Origin: Halicephalobus mephisto
Lineage: Eukaryota; Nematoda; Chromadorea; Rhabditida; Panagrolaimidae
Assembly (NCBI GenBank): GCA_009193035.1
Contig: SWDT01000057.1
Location: forward strand, 62,001 to 126,000
Length of the DNA stretch: 64,000 nt
Reading direction: 5' to 3'
Shown piece by piece: positions 46,701-58,700 of this stretch. Numbering within the stretch: position 1 is the first letter of the stretch; every line of letters begins with the position of its first letter. The position numbers and the translations under genes were made by a program. The notes beneath the pieces are model-generated. The model was not told the DNA's origin and did not search any database. It was given only the letters and a program-made list of their open reading frames with translations.

Positions 46701-49700
46701 TATTTTCAAACATGTTTCCCATGTGGATTACTGTGGTTTTGGATTAAATATATCGTGTATGTATTAGGCCGCAATATCTGCGATTACTGTCGTTAATCGG
46801 ATGAGTAGTGCATTTCGAAATAACACGAACAACAGTTCGACAGCTTCTTCACCAGGTACTTCGAAAATTCAAGGAAATGATGGAAATATTTTTGATCATG
46901 GTAATCTTGTCAATGATAAATCTACTTCGAATTCTGCAAGTCCTCCTGGATGGTGTGTACCTTCCACAAGCAACGAACCTACAGGAGAATCTTTAACTAC
47001 CGTATCTTGGACAGCATCACCTGCGCCCCCCAAAAGGGCCCATATGGAGGTATGGGATCTTCTTTCGACCAGCTTTTCCAACTTTGCTTCCGACGCTTTA
47101 CGCTCATAATCCATCGCCGATCAGCTTGGTTCCATATAGTCACTATCCAATGGACGCTATCTGTGTAGTCACTATCCCGTAAATGCTATCTGTGTAGTCA
47201 CTATCCAGTGGACACTATCCGACTGTATACTATCTGTGTAGTCACTATCCAGTGGACACTGTCCGAATGTATACTATCTGTGTAGTCACTATCCAGTGGA
47301 CACTATCCATATAGTCACTATCCAACTGTATACTATCTGTGTAGTCACTATCCAATGGACGCTATCTGTGTAGTCATTATCCGCTTAGACACTATCCATA
47401 TAGTCACTATCCAGTGGACACTATTTGACTGGACACTATCCGTCGTCACTGTTCACTTGGATACTATCCATATGGTCATTGACTGGACACTGCTCAACCA
47501 GTCACTATCCAATTAGACATTGTCCATTCAAGTGTTAAGTTTAGTTGCTTATCTGTTCAGTCACTATCTGGTTTAAATGTTATTCAGTTGGACACTATTC
47601 GTGTATTTATTATTTGCTTGAACACTATCCGTTCAATAACTATGTTATTTTTATTTTTATTTTAATTTTTTTATTAATATTTTCTAACAAAACTGAAAAT
47701 TTTTATTTACAACAAATACAACTTTCGCTTTAGTTAACCATTTGTATTTTAATATTAAATTATATATTTCGAAATTTTGTAATTATTGTAAATTACAGGG
47801 CGCCATTCTGACAACCATGATTGCCACCCGCAATTTATCAAGTAAGTTTTATTTTTTTGTTTTTAAGAAAGTCAGTTGTCTGTTTTACATGAAAATTGCT
47901 AGGTACTGTTTTTTAAAAGTAAATTTACAATCTACTTTACTTTAAGTACTTCCTTGAAACAATTCATACTTCATTTCCCATCTTATAAGATATACATTCA
48001 AAATCCAGTGTTTATTGTTAATAATTATTTTTCTAAAAAAGAAAAAAGTTAAAATTTCATATATCAATTTCTAAAATTTCTTCTAAATACTTTTCTGAAA
48101 CAATTTATATATAATTCCCATCTTATAAGATATACATTCTAAGTCCAGTGTTTATTGTTAATAATTATTTTTTTAAAAAAGAAAAAAGTTAAAATTTCAT
48201 ATATCAATTTCTAAAATTTCTTCTAAATATTTTTCTGAAACAATTTATATATAATTCCCATCTTATAAAATATACATTCAAAATTCAGTGTTTATTATTC
48301 ATTAATATTTTTCTAGAAAGAAATAAAATCATAGAAATAAAGAATTTCATATATGAATTATTTTTTTATTTTTCGGATTTGGATATATTCTTAAAAAATA
48401 TTAAATTTCATATATGAATTTTTTAAAAAACTATTTCTAACAATATTTTTTTTTCTTTCTACCCTTCAGATTCAGATTCGGCTCTTGAAAAACATTAAAT
48501 TTCATATATGAACTATTTTTTAATTTTTTTTCGGATTTTAGATACATCTTTGGAAAACTTTTAATTTCATATATTAATTATTTTCAAAAAGTATTTCTAA
48601 TGCTTTTTTCGTCTGTTTCGGAGAATTCAGTTTTTCGTTTTTGTCCAATTTGGCACACATCTCCGGATGCACTTGTTTCCATATTGGAGAATGGACAAAA
48701 TTTTTTCTGATGTTTCTTCGGTCCCGAAGAAGATGTGTAATGAGCGGTCTGTTGAAAGCATTGTTGAGACCAGAAATATGCTTTTGACGTTTTTCTGAAT
48801 TTTTTTGTTTCACTGTTTGCCGGTTGGTCCGTAATGATAAGAATTATCGACGTATAACAAGAACCATATTTGGACGAAATTTTTTACATTTATTTTATAG
48901 TTTTAAAAATAGGATTTTTATATAGGACTCTTCTAGTAGACCGTTTTTCCTTCTTATCACGGTTTGTGCAGTCATCGACTGAAAATGCTCCCGGTTTTTC
49001 TTTTTGCAATTTTTAGCGCGTGCGCGATTACGCAATTTGTCTTCTTCCCCCGGATAATGAGAATATGTAAAAACGGGTTTGAATTCATATATCAATTTCC
49101 AGCTTCCTATCTTATAGATAATGAAAACCTCTTAAATGGTTAAATTCATATATCAATAAGTCTTAAATTTCTAAGATAATCAAAAATGTTGAAAATTCCT
49201 AAATTCATATATCAATTTTCGATTTTCTACTTTATAGATAATCAAAAATAAATCAAAATAAGTTTAAATTCATATCAATAAGTCTTAAATTTCTAAGATA
49301 ATCAAAAATGTTGAAAATTTCTGAAATTCTGAATTCATATATCAATTTTCGATTTCCTACTTTATAGATAATCAAAAATAAATCAAAACAGAAATTTAAG
49401 ACTTCTTGATATATGAATTTAAACCTAAGATAATCAAAAATGTTGAAAATTTCTGAATTCATATATCAATTTTCAATTTCTTTATAAATAATAAAAAATA
49501 AAATAAATCTAAATTCACATATTAATAACTTTATAAATCTCTAAGATTGTCGAAAATCTACAACTAGATCCAATTTAGATATCAATATCTAATTTCTCTA
49601 TCTGCTAGGCAGTGCAAAATGCATTTAAATAGATCCAATTTAAATATCAATATTTATTTTCCATATTTCTTAAATAAAAACATTTTTAAAAATCTTAACT

Positions 49701-52700
49701 TTTGTAATTTTTTAAAAAGTAATTTTGTTGTTTTTAAAACAATTTTATTTTTTTAAATAACTCAATTTTTTTTAAATAGTTTTATAATTTTCTTAAATAA
49801 CTTTATTTTTTTTAAATAATTTTATTTTTTTAATAATTTTATAATTTTCTTAAACAATTTTATTTTTTTTTCATAACTTTATAATTTTCTTAAATAACTT
49901 TATTTTTTTAAGTAACTTTATTTTTTTTAAAATAATTTTATAATTTTCTTAAATAACTTTATTTTTTTAAATAACTTTATAATTTTCTTAAACAATTTTA
50001 TTTTTTTTTTAATAATTTTATAATTTTTTAAATAACTTTATTTTTTTTAAAATAATTTTATAATTTTCTTAAACAATTTTATTTTTTTTTCATAATTTTA
50101 TAATTTTTTAAATAACTTTATTTTTTTTAATAATTTTATAATTTTCTTAAACAATTTTATTTTTTTTTCATAATGCGAATATCTCTAAATTGCCAGATTA
50201 ATTCGCGCAGACTCATCTCAGTTTTCCTCATTTCCTGTCTGGTTCCCTCGGCAGATGTGTTTTTTCTGACATCTGCAAACCCGCATTTTAATATTTTTAT
50301 ACTTTTTTCTTCTATAAATTTTCCTATTTAAAATAAAACTTACGAATTTTGAAATTTTTTTAATTTTAAAATTTCTGCATAAAAAATTTCAAATTTTAAA
50401 AATAATAAATTTAAGAAATCAATTAACGTCTTTTTTGTTTAAAATTGATTATTTTGCCTTAAAAATCCTAAAAATTTGTTTTAAATAATTTTTCGAAGAC
50501 AATTTTTAGTTTTTATAACAGTGTAATTTTCTGGAATTTTTAAATTCGCGCGCAGAGAGAGAGGAGTTTTGAAAAATGGTAAATCTGACAATTTTGACGA
50601 AATCAACTTTCGCTTTCTTTGATTGCACTCTCTCTCTTCTTACGCTCTCACTCTCTCTGATTGTACTCTCTCTCTTCTTACGCTCTCGCTCTCTCTGATT
50701 GCACTCTCTCTCTTCCTACGCTCTCGTTTCTTACGTTTTTTTTACCTAAATTTTACAGTTTTCTGGAAATTCTTAAAATTCCTTTCAAGTTTTATAAAAA
50801 TTTATATTTTTATTTTATTTTTAACTTCTACTTGAAGAGAAGATTTTGTAGAATGAGAAAATGATAAAGCTAGTGAACTGCACTGGAACTGATTCGTTTT
50901 TTTTATTTTTACGACAGTCCCGAAAATTTTATAAAATTTATAAATGATTTTATGAAAATTTTTGATTCTTTATTTTAGTATAAAAAATTGAAAATCGAGT
51001 TTTACGTGATTTACGATGTCTATTTTTTGAACTAATTGAGAAATTTACGTTAATTAAAGATGAAGCATTTTCAAATAAAAAGACGGAGTTCTGAAAGGAC
51101 AGCTCAGAAACCCCCCATATCCCCGGGGTCGGGCATTCGTGATAGGGCCACAACAACACATTTGACATCGGTCCATAATTTTCGTAATCCCGAAACTAGT
51201 TCGAATTTGGATTTACATGACGTAAAACATCGATCAGAAAGTCCGTTCAAAACCCCTAAGTTTGTAACTGGAATCGTTGATTTAGTAACAAGACGAAAAA
51301 GTTCACATCAAAAGTGAGTAAATTACTGTAAATTTTCCACTTTTTAAAATTGTCATTAGAACGAGGAAAATATCAGCCCCTGCTTCCGCTGCCTATGGGG
51401 TTGTCCCGGACCCGACCTTAATAGGTCTCCATTCAACCCCTGTGACCCCGACCTTACCTCCAAGTACCCGGTCAAGAAGGTCAAGTACAGACTCCGGCAC
51501 TGCAGCTACTAGTTCCACTGTCTCTGTTCCTTCTGTAATTCCTGTTGAAACATCGTTTTCACAACTTCAAATTGAAGTTCCAAACCACGTCAGAAGTAAA
51601 ACCGAAGGGAACATTGCCAGGGTTTCGGACGAATCCAAAACTGGATCAACCCACGTGGCTCAGCTCGTAGAACAAGGTTTGTCGTCAAAGATGTCTATTC
51701 TTACTGTAATGGAAATTGGGACACTTCTTAAAAAATTTACTTTTAGTAAGGTTACTGTAATTGAAACTGTTTTTTAAAAAGTTATCTTTAACAGGATTAC
51801 TGTAATTAAAATTAATATTCCTCAAAAAGTTATTTTTAATAAGGTTACTGTAATGGTAGATATGTCTGAGTATTTTGATAATTATTAATCTTGAAGAGTA
51901 GAAGGTTCTGTGTCTTATATGATTTTAATTTAGAAGTCTTATCCGGGAAGAATATGTCTAAAATGTTAGTTACGAAATTACAAATTTACTGTAGTTCAGT
52001 CTTCTAGAAGCTCGAGTCGAGAGCATTTCGTGAAAAATCTTATTTTTGATTTTTATAATAATTTAGTTATAAAATTACGTAAAAACTGAATTTCATATTT
52101 GTTAGGTCCTGATTGGAAAATTTTAAAAGCTTTCGTGTCGGGACCATTTTGTAGAAATTCTTCATTTTCATTTTTATAATAATTTAGTTATAATAATATT
52201 CTTATAAAATTACGTAAAAATTGAATTTCACAATTTTTGGTCCTGATTGGAAAATTTTAAAAACTGTCGTGTCGGGACCATTTTGTAGAAATTCTTCATT
52301 TGTTTATAATAATAATTTTTTGCAAGATTCATCCCGAAAAAATTAAACCCGATTAACGAAAAGCTTGTTTGCGTTTTTTAAATGAAACATTTGGTTAGAT
52401 TCTAGTTGAAATATTTATTTTTTCTAATGTCTTGGTTGAATTTACTTCGAGGAAGTAGTTATTCTCTAAGTTTTAGTCGTAGGAAAAAAATAAATTTATC
52501 AAGATCGAGATCTTTGAATGGGATAGAAACGGCCAAAAGTCTGGCTGAAATAACGAGACTTGCTGGACTTATTGCTTATAGTCACGCTAAACCCGTCAAT
52601 TCAGTTTTAAAAAATCAATCATCTGCTCCAGTTGTCTGTCAAGAAGATAGAGAAGAGCTCAGTAAGTATATAATTATGGTCTATAATTTTAGGATTATTG

Positions 52701-55700
52701 GATATAAGTTGATTTATTATAGAGTGATAGGAAAGTATTATAGAATGTTAGGATCTCCTCAATAAGGTGTACAATTTAAAGTATTAAAGATTTATGTATA
52801 TTGTAGGATTCAGAAGTTACGAGGGAATATTCCAAGGTGTTCAAAACGGAGTTTCACGGAGAAAACTTGGAATCTCCCGACATAACTCCTGAAGTGGACA
52901 GTGTACAGGACTTTGATACTTTATAATTTCCTCAATAAGGTGTACAATTTAAAGTATTAAAGATTTATGTATACTGTAGGATTCAGAAGTTACGAGGGAA
53001 TATTCCAAGGTGTTCAAAACGGAGTTTCACGGAGAAAACTTGGAATCTCCCGACATAACTCCTGAAGTGGACAGTGTACATAACTCTACGGTAACTGTAA
53101 TCCTCTCAAGGGATTTATGGTTTGAGTTATCCAGGAATTCTGTACACAGTATGATTTGGAAGTTATGTCAGAAGATCGGAAGTCTGGCATTCGTTAATTT
53201 CTACAAAGAAAAACTCCCCATTTTCTGACACAACTTCTCAATTCTGCTAAATATAGAAACCTTCAGTAACTTAAATGATAAATTTTCTTGGAAGGATTTT
53301 GAGCTATCAAAGAATTCTACATATCTCCCACTTCAAAAGTTGTGCCGGAAAATCCAAATTTTTCTTCATAAAAGTTAAAAAATTTTCACTTTCTGATATA
53401 ACTTTCAAAACAAAAAATATGAAATTTTGAAATAATTTAAATCACAAACTTCATCATTTATGTTTAAATAATCTACAGTAATTTATTATTATATATGAAC
53501 CAAGTTAGAAATATTTCGAAAATTACGAAAAATAATTTTTGTTTATTTTTTAACTAAGCTCTGGATTTAAAAACACTTTTTTTTCTTTTTCTCTTATTTC
53601 TTGAACAGTTAGTACGCTGTAAACCTGACTAACAAGTGCTATCGCCGATGGCGTTCGATCGGCCGAGAGAGGACTTAGTTCAGGTCCGCTCTTGGATGAA
53701 GACAATTTTCCACTTGATTGAGTGTGTCTTTCAACTTCCGCTATTTTATATAAAGTAAATTTGGATTTTTTCGATGATTTCTGAATGGATTAATGAATTT
53801 TGGAAATTTATTTTGTCAACTTGGCCTTTATTACTGTCTACTGTAATTTGGATTTTGATTAAATTATCTCCTGAACCGGTTCAGAGAAGACTTTTGGCAG
53901 ATGATAACTCTACAGTGATACAGTCAGAAAATAATCCTAAATTGAAAAGTCCTTGTTTATCCGTTAGTAGATTTAAATCAATTGATGATTCTCTGATTCC
54001 TAGTAATCCTGTTTCTCGTTTTGGAAGTCGAAGAAAAAAATTCAATTTTCGACGATCTCGATTGTCTTCGATATCCCTCGGGTCATCAGATGCCTATTTC
54101 GGACGATCGATTTCTGCCAATTTTATTAACAGAATAGAACGTCATCCGAATTTCGCAGATTCCGGACATTCGAGTCTCCGGGATTCTGTAGAATCTCTCC
54201 CGTCTATGATTACAGTAAACCCTGAAGTTGATGAATTAAGGAAATTCGCAGCTACAATAAACGAGTACTTACAGTCATACAATCCAGGTCTGACTAGAAA
54301 TTTAAAACAGACAACTGAATTTAACACGTTCTTAGATTTCTGTAATGTTGAATTTTCCAGGCAGAAACCTTCTGAACAAGAAGGAAGCCCCTCCTTCAAC
54401 AATCAAAGAATCCAGTGAATCTTCCCAGACAATTGACGATCAGGATAGCGAAAAAGGTGATTTTTAATCCTTGATGAAAGATTTATATTTATCCGAGGTA
54501 GATGATTGCGATTTTGGGTATTGTTATCCTCATCAATCCCTCTAAAACGTTTAGTAGCAATTCTTCCCAAAAATTTGCTTTCCCAGTTTTTTAAATCGCT
54601 TATTGCTTTAGTTTTTTTATTTATTCTGCTGCTGGTTTTGCTTCATAGCTACGAACACATGTACGTAGATATATGCATATATACGTATGTAATGCACTTA
54701 GATACATACATATATGTACGTAGATATATGTATACATGACATATACATGTATATATGTATATATGTGTGTAGATGTATATTTATAACTATGTATATGTAT
54801 GTAAGTATACGCGTATATACACATATCTGTGTATATATCATATATATGTATATCCATGTATATATGCCCATGTATGCAGATATCTTTATGTATATATACA
54901 TATGTATGCTATATATGTATATATGTGTGTACATGGGCATATATATGGATATATACATATACATCCATATACATGTATACGTTCGTAGATATACGTGTAT
55001 GTCGACATGTGTATGCCCATGTGCACACGTATCTATGCACGTATACATGTACATAGGTGTATGTATACATGGATATATATGTACATAGATATGTGTATAT
55101 ATGTATGTGGATAGATAGTACCTACATCCATGTGTAGTAATTTCATTTAAGCTTACTCTTAAGCGTAGATTCTTTGGTTCTTCTTGATCTCAGTTAATCT
55201 TATTGGACATTGTCTTGTTTATCCTTTGTAGATCCACAACTACTAACATCAATGTAACTTGTCAACCATTCGATTCTTCATTAAATGAGACTCAAAGGCT
55301 TGCAGTGCTATCTTGATACTTTGGATCTGTGTAATTTTTGTCTGTAAGATTATTATTGTTTTTTGCGCGAAAACTTCTGCTTATTTTTTTCGGTAATAAA
55401 TAAGGAAATTTGTGAAATTTGGACTGAAAACTAATCTTTACCTGTCTATTTTTTGGTTTACTGTAACTTTCGTCTTTGTGCCTGCAGGTGTGATAGAAAA
55501 TTTAATGCCGTCATAACTTTTTGCACTTGGGTGATTTTTCAGTCTGAAGTTTTTAAAATTATCTGTCTTTTCTCAGCGCATCACATTTTTAAAAATTTTA
55601 AAGTTTTTCTTTTTTCACATATTTTCAACAATCACTAAAATAATGCACAACCTCGAGGAAAAAATAGTATTCTAAGCTTAGTTGTATTGTCCTTTATTCT

Positions 55701-58700
55701 CAGCTGGACCAAGTGGCGGAGTTCTGAAACACGAAAACACCGTTGTTCATGTCGATCCTAATGCTCCAGCTACAGTAGCTGCTAAATCAGCTGCCACAAC
55801 TGGTGTCACTGCATCACAATCTCCAAACAATGCTGCGAATGTAGCTCCTGTAACTGGGGTCAATCCAACAGCTGAAATGAACTTTATTAATCATCAAGTT
55901 CCTAATCTTCAACAACGACATCAACCACCTCCATTACCCTCAAATATCTCAGGTGAGACGTGAGAGAAATATCCGACAGATCTATGGATTAAAATTCTCA
56001 GAGTAGTACGATAACTCAAATCTTTCTTTACTTTTAGAAGTTGTACGACAATTGGCTTCTTGGGGACTTTTACTCCTGGGGTGTTTAAGATACTTATTAT
56101 TATAAATTTAGTTTTTTAAACTATTTCGAAATAGTCTAGGTAATAAGGACTAAAGACGGGTCTGAAAACGGAAAATGGACTTTGGGATGTCTGATTTTTT
56201 AGGATATTTGATTTCTGACTTCGTAACATTAGTTTTATTTTTGCGTTTTTAGACTAGACTGTTTGATCATGGTTGCCAGTTTAGGCTGATCCATATACCA
56301 AAAGTCTAATCTGAAAACACAAAGATGCTCTTACGAAGTCAGAAATCAAATATCCTAAAAAATCAGACATCCCAAAGTCCATTTTCCGTTTTCAGACCCG
56401 TCTTTAGTCCTTATCACCTAGACTATCTCGAAATAGTCTAAAAAACTAAATTTATAATAGTAAATATTTTAAAAAATCAAAAATTTCAAAGAATAAAAAT
56501 CTTCAAGGAGTAAGTGTCCTACAACTCTTTTCGGGCTACTTTCCCAAGTCGGTTCAGTGTTTCGATTTGAGTTTTTGTCGTTGAATCTCACATGCACAAG
56601 TGGATCCTTCATCGTCTCACTGAGAGCCTTTGTTTGCTTTTGATGTGTTGATCGCCTTTTAAAATTTTCCGCAAATTACTAACTCACAAAAAAATTTAAT
56701 ACTTTACGTAAAAATTAATTTTTAAAAATATTTAAAAACCAAGATTAAAAATAAGCCAAACTAAAAGATAATCGCAGTATTATGAAAAAGGAAATTATCT
56801 GGAGGAGGATTCTTAAATTTTTTGGAAAATTTTTAGGACTATTATAAAATAGAAAAAAGCGAATCGATTTTCGATGAATTGTCAAATTTATGATTTTTCT
56901 CACTTTCACTCACTCTGTCCGGAAATTCGAACATTATTTAAGAAATTATTTTGGAAGAAATTTAGAATTTACCAGAGTTTTGGAAATTTAGGTAAAAATT
57001 AAAAACGAATTGATTTTCGATGAATTGTCAAATTTATCACTTTCCACCTTCACTCGCTCTGAACGGGCATTCAGAAATCACGAAAATTACTTTAGAGATA
57101 AAAACCAGGAAAGTTCGGAGAGTATCGGGAATTTAGGTAAGGAAGAGAACGCGAGTGAGGACAGAGCGAGAGTTCGTTCCACTAAGAGAACTGCCAAATT
57201 TGCCACATTTTCTTTTTTTTCATTTTTTACGCCCGAATTCGAAAATTCCAAAAATAATACTACTGTAAATTTTACTAATGTTTTTAGAAAATTTTTCGGA
57301 ACGAATATTTAGAAAATACTTGAAATTTAGAGAAAAAAACGAGGGTGAGAACAGAGCGAATCAATTCTGTTAGAGTTGTTAAAATTACTAGTTTTAAAGT
57401 TTTTTCATTTTTACGCTGAATTTAAAAAATGAAAAATTTTTATTTAATCATAAAGCTTTTAAAAAAATTAAAATAATGAATTAAAAAATAAACAATTAAA
57501 AATTAATCAATTTTAGAAAATTAAAATTACTAAATTTAAAAAAATTTAAATTGCTTAATTTTTAAAATTAAAAAAAAAAATAAAAATTGGTTAATTTTTA
57601 AAATTTAAAAAAAAATAAAAATTAATTAATTTTTAAAATTTAAATAATAAATTTAAAATTTTCGATATTTATCGAATATCAAAGAAGAATGCTCGTTTTC
57701 TTAGATGCGAGTTTATTTTTGTTTGCTGTCCATCCTGGCAGCCATCTCGAGCATTGCCTGCGGCAGTTTAGTGGAACGAACAAGACAGAAAGCTTTATCT
57801 CAAAGTTGATGTTTTGCCGAGAGTCATTCTTTCCTCCTCCCGGGGTGCAACTCCGTTGCGCTTTTTTCAAATATTTTTAAATAACCTTATTTTTTAAAAC
57901 ATATTCGTGATCGAGTTAATTATTTAAAATAATTTTAAAAAATACAGTATGAAATAGTGAAACATGAATAAAAGTCCGTTTCTCGTCACGGGAAATCACT
58001 CACCGTCACCTGCAGGCTCGGCTTCGTCGTTGACGGGGATAGGGTCCTCTGCACCCCAACTACCCCAGCCACCCCAACTACCCCTGCCGCTGCTTCTCGA
58101 CAAAGAAGGGTGATTTGGCTAGGTGTAAGAATAATAAAAAAACTAATTTTAATTCACATTTATGTGTTTTTATTTTTTTTTAATTATTGAAGTGCGCTTT
58201 TTTTACATTTTTATTCAAACTTGATAATCCAGATTTTTACATATTTTTGGATTCACTCACATTGTTTTCACCGCTGAACCGGCTGCAAGCTTTGGCCCTT
58301 GGGAGAATTCCAGTTTTGGTCTTCTGGAAGAATTATTACATTATGGTCGATAATTTTAGGGAATATTGGGTGTAAGTTGATTTATTATAGAGTGATAGGA
58401 AAGTATTATAGAATGTTAGGATCTCCTCAATAAGGTGTACAATTTAAAGTATTAAAGATTTATGTATACTGTAGGATTCAGAAGTTACGAGGGAATATTC
58501 CAAGATGTTCAAAACGGAGTTTCACGGAGAAAACTTGGAATCTCCCGACATAACTCCTGAAGTGGACAGTGTACATAACTCTACGGTAACTGTAATCCTC
58601 TCAAGGGATTTATGGTTTGAGTTATCCAAGAATTCTGTACACAGTATGATCTGGAAGTTATGTCAGAAGATCGGAAGTCCGGCATTCGTCAATTTCTACA

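Noticed and set aside
46801..47049. A fourth kinase-less CaMKII start at ATG 46801
   Set aside because: The frame is open back to a phase-0 acceptor at 46767, and the encoded [12 protein letters not shown] resembles the internal UNC-43 exon, so an internal cassette is simpler.
53747..53755. TATA box for CaMKII exon D
   Set aside because: TATATAAAG is present, but the expected start site would fall at or after the ATG.
54621..55088. Several overlapping long frames on both strands
   Set aside because: All are Tyr/Ile/Met-rich readings of the TA/GT microsatellite.
57010..57312. 100-codon frame, with a near copy at 62796-63038
   Set aside because: Lies in the duplicated S3 repeat; residue pattern and frame differ at the 3' end between copies.
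58018..58118. Plus-strand Pro-rich CaMKII linker exon
   Set aside because: Its possible splice phases do not fit exon 55704-55952 and exon 58925-59000, and the donor is poor.
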